Assembly: GCF_900188085.1 (NCBI RefSeq)
Contig: NZ_FZOU01000008.1
Location: 1-64,000, forward strand
Length of the DNA stretch: 64,000 nucleotides
Source of the DNA: Granulicella rosea
GTDB lineage: Bacteria; Acidobacteriota; Terriglobia; Terriglobales; Acidobacteriaceae
Direction: 5' to 3'
Position numbers and translations under genes: made by a program. Shown here in pieces: positions 48,916 to 57,490 of the stretch (positions within the stretch are counted from its first letter, which is position 1; the number at the start of each line of letters is the position of its first letter). The notes under the pieces are model-generated. The model saw nothing but the letters and a program-made list of their open reading frames with translations. It was not told the DNA's origin and did not search any database.

Positions 48916-50880
48916 ATGAAATTTCGCTCCCTGCTGTTCGCGCATCTGGCGCTGACAGCCGTCGCCTCGGCCGAGGTCAAGCTCTCCCCATTGTTCAGCG
49001 ATCATGGCGTTCTGCAACGCGACCGGCCGATCCCGGTCTGGGGAACAGCCGCGCCGGGCGAAGCCGTTCAGGTAAAGCTGGGCCGGCAGGAGCTGCAGGC
49101 CACAGCCGATTCCGTCGGCAACTGGCGTGTGGAGCTGGCGAGCATGCCCGCCGGCGGCCCGTATGAGATGAAGGTCACCGGCCCTTCGAATAAGATCGCC
49201 ATCCACGATCTGCTCGTCGGAGAGGTCTGGCTGGCCTCCGGGCAGTCCAACATGGAGATCAGTCTGGCCATCGTTCGCAACCTGCCGCAGGAGCTCGCCG
49301 CAGCGAACCATCCGCAGCTCCGCATCTTTACCGTAGCCCGCAATCCTGTCGTCGACCCCACCGATACGTTGAAGGGCGAGTGGGTCGTCTCAACGCCGGA
49401 GACGGCGAAGAACTTCTCGGCGGTCAGTTACTTCTTCGGCAGCACGCTGCTGCTGGCCCTGCATGTGCCGGTCGGCATCGTGAACTCTTCGGTCGGCAAT
49501 ACGCCGGCGGAGGCGTGGACGCCCTTTCCCCTGTTGCAGGCCGATCCTCTCTTCTCCGCCGCCGCGACGAAGCAGCTCGCGGAGATGCGCGCCGCCGTGC
49601 CGCCCGAGCAGATGAAGGCCAACCTCGCCGCGTGGGAGACCGCGAACGATGCGCGCGACACGGGCAGCACCGACCTGAAACAGGCGATGCTCGCGACGGA
49701 CTGGCAAAGCACCTCCCTGCCCAATACCGGCCCCGCGATGGGTTTGAAGGGCGCTGCCAGTATATGGATGCGCAAGGAGATTACGCTTCCCGATCGCAAA
49801 TACGACAAGCCGGCCAACCTCGATCTTGGCCCGATGCGCGAGGTGGACACGACGTACTTTGACGGCGTCAAAGTAGGGGCGTCCGCGACCGATGCGCTGC
49901 CCGATGGTCACAACATCGCGTATCCGGTGCCGGCTTCCCTGCTGAAGCCCGGCGTCCACACCATCGTGGTGCGCGTCTTCGCGCGTCAGCCGGCAGGGCT
50001 CTATATGGGGTCGAAGCTGACGAACTTCAGCGTGCCGGAGTCCGGCAGCGGCAAGAACGACGCCGTGAAGATCCCGCTATGGGGCCCGTGGACCTGGCGG
50101 CTGGAGCACCAGGGCGCGCCGTTGAGCGCCGAGGCGGCGAGATCCGAGCCTGTTCTGCCCCTGCGCACCATCATGGTCGCCAGCGCGCTCTACAATGGCA
50201 ACATTCACCCGCTCAGGGACTATGCCATGCGCGGCGCGATCTGGTACCAGGGAGAGAACAACGCCGACCACGCCGATGCCTATCCCACTCTGATGACCCA
50301 CTTGATTACGAGCTGGCGCGAGCAATTCAACCAGCCGCATCTTCCCTTCTACCTCGTTCAACTGCCGAATCACGGCGAGTGGAGCGGCGGCTGGGACAAC
50401 ATGCGCGAAAAGCAGCAGGAGCTGGTCGAATCGCTGCCCGACATGGGCATGGCCGTCGCCATCGATGTGGGCGAATCCGGCAATATCCATCCGCATAACA
50501 AGCGCCCGGTCGGCGAACGCCTCGCCATGCTTGCCCTGCATCGTGTCTATCAGGAAAACATCGAAGATACTGGCCCAACTTATACCGGAATAAAGATCGA
50601 AGGCAATAAAATTCGTGTCGAGTTATCGCATGCAAGCGGCCTGAAGGCAGTCGGAGGCGCCATCCCGAACTTTGCGATCGCGGGCGCAGATCGACAGTTC
50701 TACCCCGCGACGGCGATCATCGAAGGCACTTCCATCGTCGTATCGAGCCCGCAGGTTGCGGAGCCGGTCGCGGTGCGTTACGCCCGTTCGCAGGATCCCG
50801 TCGGCTGCAATGTTTACAACAGCGCGGATCTGCCGATGGCGCCCTTCCGCAGCGATAACTGGGATATGCCGAAGAAGTAA
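48916..50880 (+). CDS. Sialate O-acetylesterase-type SGNH esterase
   Basis: 654 aa with a signal peptide ending SAE. An N-terminal beta-domain (DHGVLQRDRPIPVWG, EAVQVKLG) precedes EVWLASGQSNME, the nucleophile Ser111 motif of this family. A carbohydrate-binding-like beta-insert follows (ASIWMRKEITLP, TYFDGVKVGA). Then come the second catalytic part with GAIWYQGENNADHADAYP and a His segment GNIHPHNKRPVGERL. The family (PF03629-type) removes O-acetyl groups from sialic acid or from plant polysaccharides; the neighbours make acetylated hemicellulose more likely than sialic acid. Its promoter faces the six-gene operon, and both sides carry the same element, so joint regulation is likely. Confidence 0.87.
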   Translation: MKFRSLLFAHLALTAVASAEVKLSPLFSDHGVLQRDRPIPVWGTAAPGEAVQVKLGRQELQATADSVGNWRVELASMPAGGPYEMKVTGPSNKIAIHDLLVGEVWLASGQSNMEISLAIVRNLPQELAAANHPQLRIFTVARNPVVDPTDTLKGEWVVSTPETAKNFSAVSYFFGSTLLLALHVPVGIVNSSVGNTPAEAWTPFPLLQADPLFSAAATKQLAEMRAAVPPEQMKANLAAWETANDARDTGSTDLKQAMLATDWQSTSLPNTGPAMGLKGAASIWMRKEITLPDRKYDKPANLDLGPMREVDTTYFDGVKVGASATDALPDGHNIAYPVPASLLKPGVHTIVVRVFARQPAGLYMGSKLTNFSVPESGSGKNDAVKIPLWGPWTWRLEHQGAPLSAEAARSEPVLPLRTIMVASALYNGNIHPLRDYAMRGAIWYQGENNADHADAYPTLMTHLITSWREQFNQPHLPFYLVQLPNHGEWSGGWDNMREKQQELVESLPDMGMAVAIDVGESGNIHPHNKRPVGERLAMLALHRVYQENIEDTGPTYTGIKIEGNKIRVELSHASGLKAVGGAIPNFAIAGADRQFYPATAIIEGTSIVVSSPQVAEPVAVRYARSQDPVGCNVYNSADLPMAPFRSDNWDMPKK

Positions 50881-50889
50881 GAGAACGAA

Positions 50890-50916
50890 AAATGCCGGGC
50901 ATGTCGCCCGGCATTT
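50890..50916. terminator. Bidirectional hairpin terminator
   Basis: AAATGCCGGGC (50890-50900), loop ATGTC, GCCCGGCATTT (50906-50916): a perfect 11-bp stem with A-run and T-run flanks on either strand, between convergent genes. The clearest intrinsic terminator in the window. Confidence 0.8.
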
Positions 50917-50933
50917 CTTTGTCGACTTACAAC

Positions 50934-52082
50934 TTACCGTGGAAGAAGACTGCCCGCAGGCTTATTCGGGCTGTCGTTTCCCGGTCCACCCACGATCTGC
51001 AGCCTGGGGATACGATCGTCCACCGGGGGTAGCGCCGGGAACGGCATATGCGGCTCGCTCTGGTACCAGTACGCAACCGAGTAGAAGTTATCCGACCGTT
51101 GATTGGCATGGCCATGCTCGATCGTCGCCTTCATCGACTTCGTAAATGGCACAGGCGAATCGAGATGAAAGCGATACACGCTCGACCGGCTGCCTGCGAT
51201 CTCCTTCTCGACCACCGGCGCGCCGTACATGGGATAGGAGAAGGCGGAGCCGAAGTCCCACGCGCCGAGGAAGTAGTCCTCCGAGCCTGTGCCGATCGTG
51301 CCCGGCATCGTCTCTCCGTCGATGTAGAACATATCGTCGCCTTCGCCCCACCAGCCATCCTGATTCTGCAGGATCGACATGGTGACGCCGATATACTGAC
51401 CGTGCCCCTTCGCTTCGAACCAGACGTAGTTATCCTTGCCGTCGGTGTTGCGCTTGTAGTTGATCATCGGGTCGGAGTTCTCATACCACTGATTCGTCCA
51501 TCCCTTGTTGGGCTGCGCCTGGCGGTACTGCGCGTGGAAGTAGAGCGTGTTCGGCGGCAACGGATGATTGTCTTTGCGATAGTCGATGTTGTAGTAGAGC
51601 GAATTGATCGAGGTCTTGCCCTCGTTCGTAATGGTCACGCGGGCGTGCTTCCCGTAGGGCATGGGAAAGAACGAGTTCATCGCCTGGCTGTTGCCGACCG
51701 AGAGAAAGGTGGACTGCCAGCTTTGCACGATGCCAAGGCCGAGGCCGAAGAAGTCTCCAAGCGGCGTCTCCACGCTGGGGTTCTCTTCGCCATCCCAGTA
51801 GATGCGCATGACGATGCGCTTCAACGAATAAGGCTCGGACATCGCCACCGTAAACCACATATGCGAGATCATGCCGGGACCGTCCGCATCGAGGATGGTG
51901 AGCGTCTCGCCGGGCGTGACCTTGCGATAGTCCGCGTTGCCGCCGGTGGCCTCTTTACTGGAGGCGCGCATCAATTTATACGTTTGTTGCTGCGTGATAT
52001 CCGGCATGGAGTTTTCCGTCTGCGCATGCAGAACGCAGCTAAGTCCAACCACGGGGAGTAAGAGTAGATGCAGTTTATTCAT
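50934..52082 (-). CDS. GH172 (DUF2961) alpha-furanosidase family protein
   Basis: 382 aa with a signal peptide (LHLLLLPVVGLSCVLHAQ). The sequence follows the DUF2961 pattern: DADGPGMISHMWFT, MRIYWDGEENPSVETPLGDFFG, YGKHARVTITNEG, GWWGEGDDMFYIDGE, GTGSEDYFLGAWDFG. In characterised GH172 enzymes two Glu residues 21 positions apart are catalytic; here Glu247 (GEGDD) and Glu268 (GSEDY) have that spacing. Known activities include alpha-D-fructofuranosidase, difructose-anhydride formation and alpha-D-arabinofuranosidase. Characterised members act as multimers. It is the last gene of the three-gene operon GH3, GH31-SGNH, GH172 (26-bp gap). Confidence 0.88.
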   Translation of the reverse strand: MNKLHLLLLPVVGLSCVLHAQTENSMPDITQQQTYKLMRASSKEATGGNADYRKVTPGETLTILDADGPGMISHMWFTVAMSEPYSLKRIVMRIYWDGEENPSVETPLGDFFGLGLGIVQSWQSTFLSVGNSQAMNSFFPMPYGKHARVTITNEGKTSINSLYYNIDYRKDNHPLPPNTLYFHAQYRQAQPNKGWTNQWYENSDPMINYKRNTDGKDNYVWFEAKGHGQYIGVTMSILQNQDGWWGEGDDMFYIDGETMPGTIGTGSEDYFLGAWDFGSAFSYPMYGAPVVEKEIAGSRSSVYRFHLDSPVPFTKSMKATIEHGHANQRSDNFYSVAYWYQSEPHMPFPALPPVDDRIPRLQIVGGPGNDSPNKPAGSLLPR

Positions 52083-52108
52083 GGTTTCCTCACTTATAGA
52101 TTCGAACT

Positions 52109-55090
52109 TTATCGGCAGAGTGGATCGGTCAACACAAAGGGTTGCTTCGCCGCGACGCCCAGATCTCTTGCAAGCACCGGCTCCAGCATCGCGGCAATGC
52201 GCGCCTGCCCGAGAGGCGTCGGATGCACTGCTCCCTCCGGCGGCGTGGTGCGCGATTCCGCATAAAGGCAGGTCTGCAACTTACCCTGCTTGCGAAAGAC
52301 GGAAGATAAGTCGAGAAACTCCACGCCATCGACGCTGCCCGCGGCATATCGCTTCTGAAGCTCGGCGTTGATCGCACCGTCGAGATCTTCTTTCTCCTGG
52401 CCCTTTCCGGCAGGCAATATGCCCATCACAATGATCTTCGCTTCAGGCATGCGTATACGCGCCTCGCTAACGATTCGGTCGATCGCCTGCACATCCTCCG
52501 CGGCGGTCCAGTCCGTATGTTTCTCCGAGGTGTTGTTGGTGCCGATGAGCAATACCGCGACCCTGGGGTGAAGTCCATCCAACTCGCCGCCCGTCGTCAT
52601 ACGCCATAGTAAGTTGCCGGTAGTATCTCCGGAGAAGCCCAGGTTCAATGCATGCCGATCCTTGTTGTAGTAATCCCACACCGGCCTGTAGTCGCCCGAC
52701 TCCCAACGCTCGGTGATGGAGTCTCCAAGGTAGACCACATCCACCTTGCCAGCCGAAGCCTTCTCCGACAGCTTGCGTTCATGCCGTGCGCGCCAGACCG
52801 GAAGACCCAACCGCGAGACCGGCGTCGAAGGATCTTCGCCCGAAAGAATCGGTGTCGCAGGCACGCTCCAGTTCACCTCCGTATGCGCAGCATGGGGCAA
52901 GCGAATGAAGTCGCCATGCTCGCCCGTCTGCACCGCAACGCTCCTTCCATCGACGGTCACATGCATCGGCCTCTCAAACCGCCATCGCAGCTCGATCTCC
53001 GCCGCGGCGCCGTCGATGGTGAGACGCCCGCCATCCGCTCTTACCGAACGCACCAGTTTGCGGCCTTCGAAGTCTACCGTCTCCCTGCCGCCGGATTCGA
53101 CATACGCCGGATACATCTCATAGACGCGCCTGTTATCGAGCGCGGGCACTCCCGCAATCTTTACCTGAGACGCAGGTACAAGCGTCATGACGTCTTCAGG
53201 AATCTTCGGAATCACGGCGCCGTCGCGCACATACAACGGAAGCATGTCGAGCGGCGCATCGACGAGGATCGTCTTGCGGCTGGGCACAAGTTTGCCCGTC
53301 CATGCATCGCGCCAGAGCCCTTCGGGAATATACACTGTGCGCTGCGTCCCGCCTGTAATCACCGGCGCCACAAGGAAGTCTGGTCCGAACTCATACTCAT
53401 CCTCGGCCAGCCTCGCCATGTCGTCGTCCTGGTGATCGAGCACCAGGGCGCGCATCATCGGCATACCGTTCTGCGCGCTCTCCTGAGCGGCTGCGTAGCG
53501 ATACGGAAAGAGGCTCATGTTCAGCACCGCATATCTACGATAGATATCGAGCGCCTGCTGGCCGTAATCCCATGGGCCGAGATTCAACTCCGAGTGAACC
53601 TCCATGATTGGCGAGAAGGCGGAGAACTCCGTCCACCGGCTGAACAATATGGGGTCGACGGTATGCGCCTGCGTCTTCACGTAGCCGCCCGTATCGGACG
53701 CCCACAACGAGATGCCCGAGAGCCCCGCGCTGAGGCCTGCACGCAGCACCGTGGGCAGGCCGCTCTCATTGTGGAAGTCCTCGGCATTGTCCCCGCCCCA
53801 CGCGAAGGGCAGATTCTGACTGCCGACCGACGCGCTGCGGCTGAAGAGTACGCCGTTTCCCTTCAGATCTCGCTCGATGACCTCTTCCATCGCCTGGTTA
53901 TAAAGCACGGTGTAGCGGGTACGCATCAGGCGTGTATCTTCGCCGCTGGCGAAGCGTGCATCGCCGACAAACTCGCCTTCACCCGCATCGTCTTTGAAGG
54001 CGTCCGCGCCCTGCTGAACGGCCTGTCGAACCTGTGCCTGCCACCAGCGCTTCGCGTCGGGATTGGTAAAGTCGATCAGCGCGCCCGTTCCCTTCCACCA
54101 CTTCGTCTGGTAAGGTTTTCCCGCATCGTCCTTGACGAAGTACCCTTTGGCCGCTGCCTCCGCGTAGTTACTCGCGGCGGTCTGCGGGATCTTACTCGCA
54201 AAGCCGGGTTCGGTTGGCATATCCGTCAAACTGTTTGTAAAAGGAGTTAGCCAAAGGCATAACTTGAAGCCTGCGTCATGGACACGCTTCACCATCGCCG
54301 GCGGATCGGCGAACTGCTTCGCATTCAGTTGGAAGGTGTTGTAGTTCGTGGCCCACGGGCTATCGAACACCAGTACGGACGCGGGGAGTCCAAGCTGCCG
54401 CGTCTTCTCGATATCCTCATAGACGTCCGCCTCGCTAAGGTGATAATCGCGGCTCTTCCAAGGTGCGAACGACCAGTAGGGCGGCAGCTTCTGTCTGCCG
54501 GCCAGGGCGGTGAAACGATCGAGAATCAATGGAAAGCGCGGGCCTTCGATGACGACCAGCCGCAGTTTTTTCTCCATCATGCGGATGACGAGGTGCGGCG
54601 TCGCGACTGCGGACTGGCTGTTCAGATCGAAGCTGGCCTCGGAGTAAGTATCCACCCAAAGGCCATAGCCCTTCGTGCTCATAAAAAATGGAATGGGTTT
54701 ATAACTCCCCATTCCTTTACTTCCATTTAAATCGTTCGAATAGTTATAGACGACGTTGCGTGCTTCGTTGAGTTGATTGAAGCGCTCGCCGAAGCCGTAG
54801 TAGGCGCTGCGGTCGGCAATCGAAATCTCCCATGCCTGCAGGCTCGATCCCGTAACATCGGCTGTCAGCTCATGCACTCCCGGCGACAGCAACCGATGAT
54901 GCAGATCCTCCGCGCGCAGCGGAACCCCATCGCGCTTGACGCTCTCCAGCACAAAGCCCGAGGGCTTGCCCGCCGTATCGACGAAGCCGATCGTCTGCAG
55001 AACCTGCTGCGCGGGAAGGATGAGAGACACGCCGAAGCATAGGCAAAGAAAAGCGATCGTGCGCAAGATACGGCTTTCGGGATGACTCAT
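52109..55090 (-). CDS. GH31 alpha-glycosidase fused to SGNH/GDSL hydrolase
   Basis: 993 aa, signal peptide ending LPAQ. Residues 80-740 are a GH31 enzyme: YYGFGERFNQLNEARN, LVFDSPWATNY, nucleophile Asp368 in DAFKDDAGEGE, acid/base Asp434 in WGGDNAEDF, WASDTGGY. The KxD-xGE form with Lys is seen in alpha-xylosidases. Residues 750-993 are an SGNH hydrolase: Ser791 in VVYLGDSITERWESG, Gly in FSGDTTGN, Asn in LLIGTNNTSE, His956 in GAVHPTPLG. The Asp normally three residues before this His is Gly here, with Glu four before. The fusion suggests removal of acyl groups and alpha-linked sugars by one polypeptide. It follows the GH3 gene by 12 bp. Confidence 0.87.
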   Translation of the reverse strand: MSHPESRILRTIAFLCLCFGVSLILPAQQVLQTIGFVDTAGKPSGFVLESVKRDGVPLRAEDLHHRLLSPGVHELTADVTGSSLQAWEISIADRSAYYGFGERFNQLNEARNVVYNYSNDLNGSKGMGSYKPIPFFMSTKGYGLWVDTYSEASFDLNSQSAVATPHLVIRMMEKKLRLVVIEGPRFPLILDRFTALAGRQKLPPYWSFAPWKSRDYHLSEADVYEDIEKTRQLGLPASVLVFDSPWATNYNTFQLNAKQFADPPAMVKRVHDAGFKLCLWLTPFTNSLTDMPTEPGFASKIPQTAASNYAEAAAKGYFVKDDAGKPYQTKWWKGTGALIDFTNPDAKRWWQAQVRQAVQQGADAFKDDAGEGEFVGDARFASGEDTRLMRTRYTVLYNQAMEEVIERDLKGNGVLFSRSASVGSQNLPFAWGGDNAEDFHNESGLPTVLRAGLSAGLSGISLWASDTGGYVKTQAHTVDPILFSRWTEFSAFSPIMEVHSELNLGPWDYGQQALDIYRRYAVLNMSLFPYRYAAAQESAQNGMPMMRALVLDHQDDDMARLAEDEYEFGPDFLVAPVITGGTQRTVYIPEGLWRDAWTGKLVPSRKTILVDAPLDMLPLYVRDGAVIPKIPEDVMTLVPASQVKIAGVPALDNRRVYEMYPAYVESGGRETVDFEGRKLVRSVRADGGRLTIDGAAAEIELRWRFERPMHVTVDGRSVAVQTGEHGDFIRLPHAAHTEVNWSVPATPILSGEDPSTPVSRLGLPVWRARHERKLSEKASAGKVDVVYLGDSITERWESGDYRPVWDYYNKDRHALNLGFSGDTTGNLLWRMTTGGELDGLHPRVAVLLIGTNNTSEKHTDWTAAEDVQAIDRIVSEARIRMPEAKIIVMGILPAGKGQEKEDLDGAINAELQKRYAAGSVDGVEFLDLSSVFRKQGKLQTCLYAESRTTPPEGAVHPTPLGQARIAAMLEPVLARDLGVAAKQPFVLTDPLCR

Positions 55091-55102
55091 GTTTTTACTC
55101 GC

Positions 55103-57346
55103 TTACTTCGCGGCCAGAGTTGCAGTTGCGTTCAAAGGGGTGTCGGCCGAAGAGCCGCCGACGCGAAAGACATACTTGCCGCCCACCGTGCGCCAGCGCT
55201 TCGCCGCCACATCGAAGATCGAGAGATAGAGGGGATCGATGGGCAGCTCCACATGCTTCGTCTCGCCTGCCGCAAGCTGCGTCTTCGCCCATGCAACCAG
55301 CCGCTTCGGCGGCTCGCCGGCGTCCGCAGGCAGTGAGACATACACCTGCGAGATCTCCGCGCCGTCGACTTTCCCAGCGTTGCGCACATCGAACGCAACC
55401 GAAGCGCCGCGCGGATCGACATGGAGTCCCGAGTAAGTGAAATGTGTGTACGAAAGACCATGACCGAACGGAAATAACGGCGTCTTACCCTCCGCTTCAT
55501 ACCACTTATAACCAATTCGCAGCCCTTCGTTGTAAGTCACGACCGGCGACTTATCCGTAAGCGAGGTAAGTACAGGTCGAGGCAGATCGGCTTCGCTGCG
55601 AGGAAAGGTAATCGGCAGCTTACCTGCGGGATTCACCTTGCCCAGCAACACCTGCGCCAGGGCCTCCGCGCCCCGGATGCCTGGGTACCAGATCTCGAGG
55701 ATCGCCGGGGTCTTTGCGACCCATGGCATGGTAGCGGCGCCGCCGGTCTCCAGCACGACGACGGTGTGAGGATTCGCGGCGGCCACCGCGGCGATCAAGG
55801 CGTCCTGTCCATCCGGCAACGCGAGGCTGGTCAGATCCGTATCCTCTCGCGAAGGCTGCACCCCGAAGACGATCGCCAAGTCGGCCGCGCGCGCCGCCAC
55901 CGCCGCAGCCGCCGGATCGTCGCCCGAAACATAACGCACATCGACGCCGGGCATCCGCTCCCACAGCGCCAGCAGCGGCGAGGAGGGGTCGTATACGGGG
56001 GAGCGCGGGGTCGGCGTGGGAACGGCGCTGCCTCCCGGAGGGTCGACCAGCGCCGAGCCGCCTCCGGCCAGCACGCCTACATCCGCATGTCCGCCGATCA
56101 GCACGACCGACCGCAGCTTCGCGGGCTGGAGCGGCAGCAGACCGCCGTCGTTCTTCAGCAGCACCGTGCCCTGCTCCGCCGCGCGCTGGGCGAAGGCCAG
56201 ACCTGCAAAGACATCCGTCACGCGCGGGGCAGCGGCGTGATCGAAGAGCCCAGCCGTAAACTCGGCCCGCAGTATCCGCCGCACCATGTCGTCCAGCCGC
56301 GCCGCCGGCACCGTGCCGCCTTCGACCGCAGCCTTTAGGGGCGCGCCGAAATGACCGCCGTCGGGCATCTCCATGTCGAGGCCGGCGTTGGCCGCCACGG
56401 CGGTGCTGTGCGTCGCCTTCCAGTCCGACAGCACGAATCCCTCGAAGCCGAAGTCCTTCTTCAGCACATCGGTCAACAGATGCGGGCTGTCGCATGCCCA
56501 CGGCCCATTCACCTTGTTGTAGGAACACATCACCGCGCTCGGCCGCGCATCCCGGATGCCGATCTCAAACGCCAGCAGCTCCGTCTCGCGCATCGATCGC
56601 TCGTCGATGACGACGTTCACGCTCGTCCGCAGCGTCTCCTGGTCGTTCGCGGCGAAGTGCTTGATGTCGCCGATGACTCCCTGCGCCTGCAGCCCGCGAA
56701 TCTCCGCGCCGACGAGCGTCCCGGCGAGGATCGGGTCTTCGCCCTTGTACTCGAAGTTGCGTCCGTTGCGTGGCTCCCGGTCGAGATTCACGCCGCCGCC
56801 CAGCGACATATTGAAGCCCGCGTCCTTCAACTCTCGTCCCACCAGCGCGCCGTACTCGTAACTCATCCTGGCGTCCCAGCCCGCCGCGCCGGAGATCGCC
56901 GACGGCAGCACGGTGGAGTATCGGCCCGCATAGCCTCCGCGCGTGACGCCCAGCGCGGCGTCCACCATCTGGATCGCCGGCACGCCGAGCCGCTTGACGC
57001 CCGGCACATAGCCTGCCGCGCCGCTGACCATCTCGGTCGGCACGGGCTTCGCGCCGCCGTTCACCCAGATGTTGTGCTCCCACTCCGCGCCATGCACCAT
57101 GGCGATCTTCTCGTCGAGCGTCATCTCGCCGAGGACGAGCGCCGCGCGGGCATCGGGCGTCAGGCCAAGCGCCATCCAGGGCTGGATGGATGGTTTCGCC
57201 GGTTGTTGCGCATGCAGCATGCCGATCGGCGCCAAGACCAGCGCAAGCGGCGCGACAGCGCGCCGGGCGACCGAGCGGCATGCTCGAATCCAACTGCTGA
57301 CAACGATCTGGAAACGCGAGTAAGATGCAGTGGACATGAGACTCAT
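55103..57346 (-). CDS. GH3 beta-glycosidase
   Basis: 747 aa from ATG 57346; the frame is open to 57409, but the first 21 codons look like leader sequence and no start has a clear ribosome-binding site. The signal peptide ends PIGMLHAQ. The N-terminal domain has MTLDEKIAMVHGAEW, GRNFEYKGEDPILAG, GDIKHFAANDQE and the nucleophile in GFVLSDWKATHS. The second domain has AAEQGTVLLKNDGGLLPL, GHADVGVLAGGGSALVDPPG and VVVLETGGAATMPW. The C-terminal fibronectin-III-like domain starts at LSYTHFTYSGLHV. Beta-glucosidase or beta-xylosidase activity is likely. First gene of a three-gene operon, divergent from the membrane-anchored regulator and similar to the GH3 at the window end. Confidence 0.9.
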   Translation of the reverse strand: MSLMSTASYSRFQIVVSSWIRACRSVARRAVAPLALVLAPIGMLHAQQPAKPSIQPWMALGLTPDARAALVLGEMTLDEKIAMVHGAEWEHNIWVNGGAKPVPTEMVSGAAGYVPGVKRLGVPAIQMVDAALGVTRGGYAGRYSTVLPSAISGAAGWDARMSYEYGALVGRELKDAGFNMSLGGGVNLDREPRNGRNFEYKGEDPILAGTLVGAEIRGLQAQGVIGDIKHFAANDQETLRTSVNVVIDERSMRETELLAFEIGIRDARPSAVMCSYNKVNGPWACDSPHLLTDVLKKDFGFEGFVLSDWKATHSTAVAANAGLDMEMPDGGHFGAPLKAAVEGGTVPAARLDDMVRRILRAEFTAGLFDHAAAPRVTDVFAGLAFAQRAAEQGTVLLKNDGGLLPLQPAKLRSVVLIGGHADVGVLAGGGSALVDPPGGSAVPTPTPRSPVYDPSSPLLALWERMPGVDVRYVSGDDPAAAAVAARAADLAIVFGVQPSREDTDLTSLALPDGQDALIAAVAAANPHTVVVLETGGAATMPWVAKTPAILEIWYPGIRGAEALAQVLLGKVNPAGKLPITFPRSEADLPRPVLTSLTDKSPVVTYNEGLRIGYKWYEAEGKTPLFPFGHGLSYTHFTYSGLHVDPRGASVAFDVRNAGKVDGAEISQVYVSLPADAGEPPKRLVAWAKTQLAAGETKHVELPIDPLYLSIFDVAAKRWRTVGGKYVFRVGGSSADTPLNATATLAAK

Positions 57347-57490
57347 GGTCTGTTCGGGGTAGAAAAACTTCACTGCCGATTGCGTGTTCGATTGTTCGTT
57401 GCGACGCACCGAGAAGCAAGCAAATTTACAGTCTGTCTACGGTAAAAACGCTGTCAGGCAACAACTTAGGACTTCGAAGGGATTTTAGCG
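57347..57490. promoter_or_regulatory. Divergent promoter region with two half-turn-spaced TTACnGTAA-like elements
   Basis: CTACGGTAA at 57437-57445 (8 of 9 to TTACGGTAA) and TTACAGTCT at 57426-57434 (7 of 9 to TTACAGTAA) have centres 11 bp apart, one helical turn. They lie between the GH3 operon and the regulator gene, so the regulator might control its own promoter. Confidence 0.45.
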
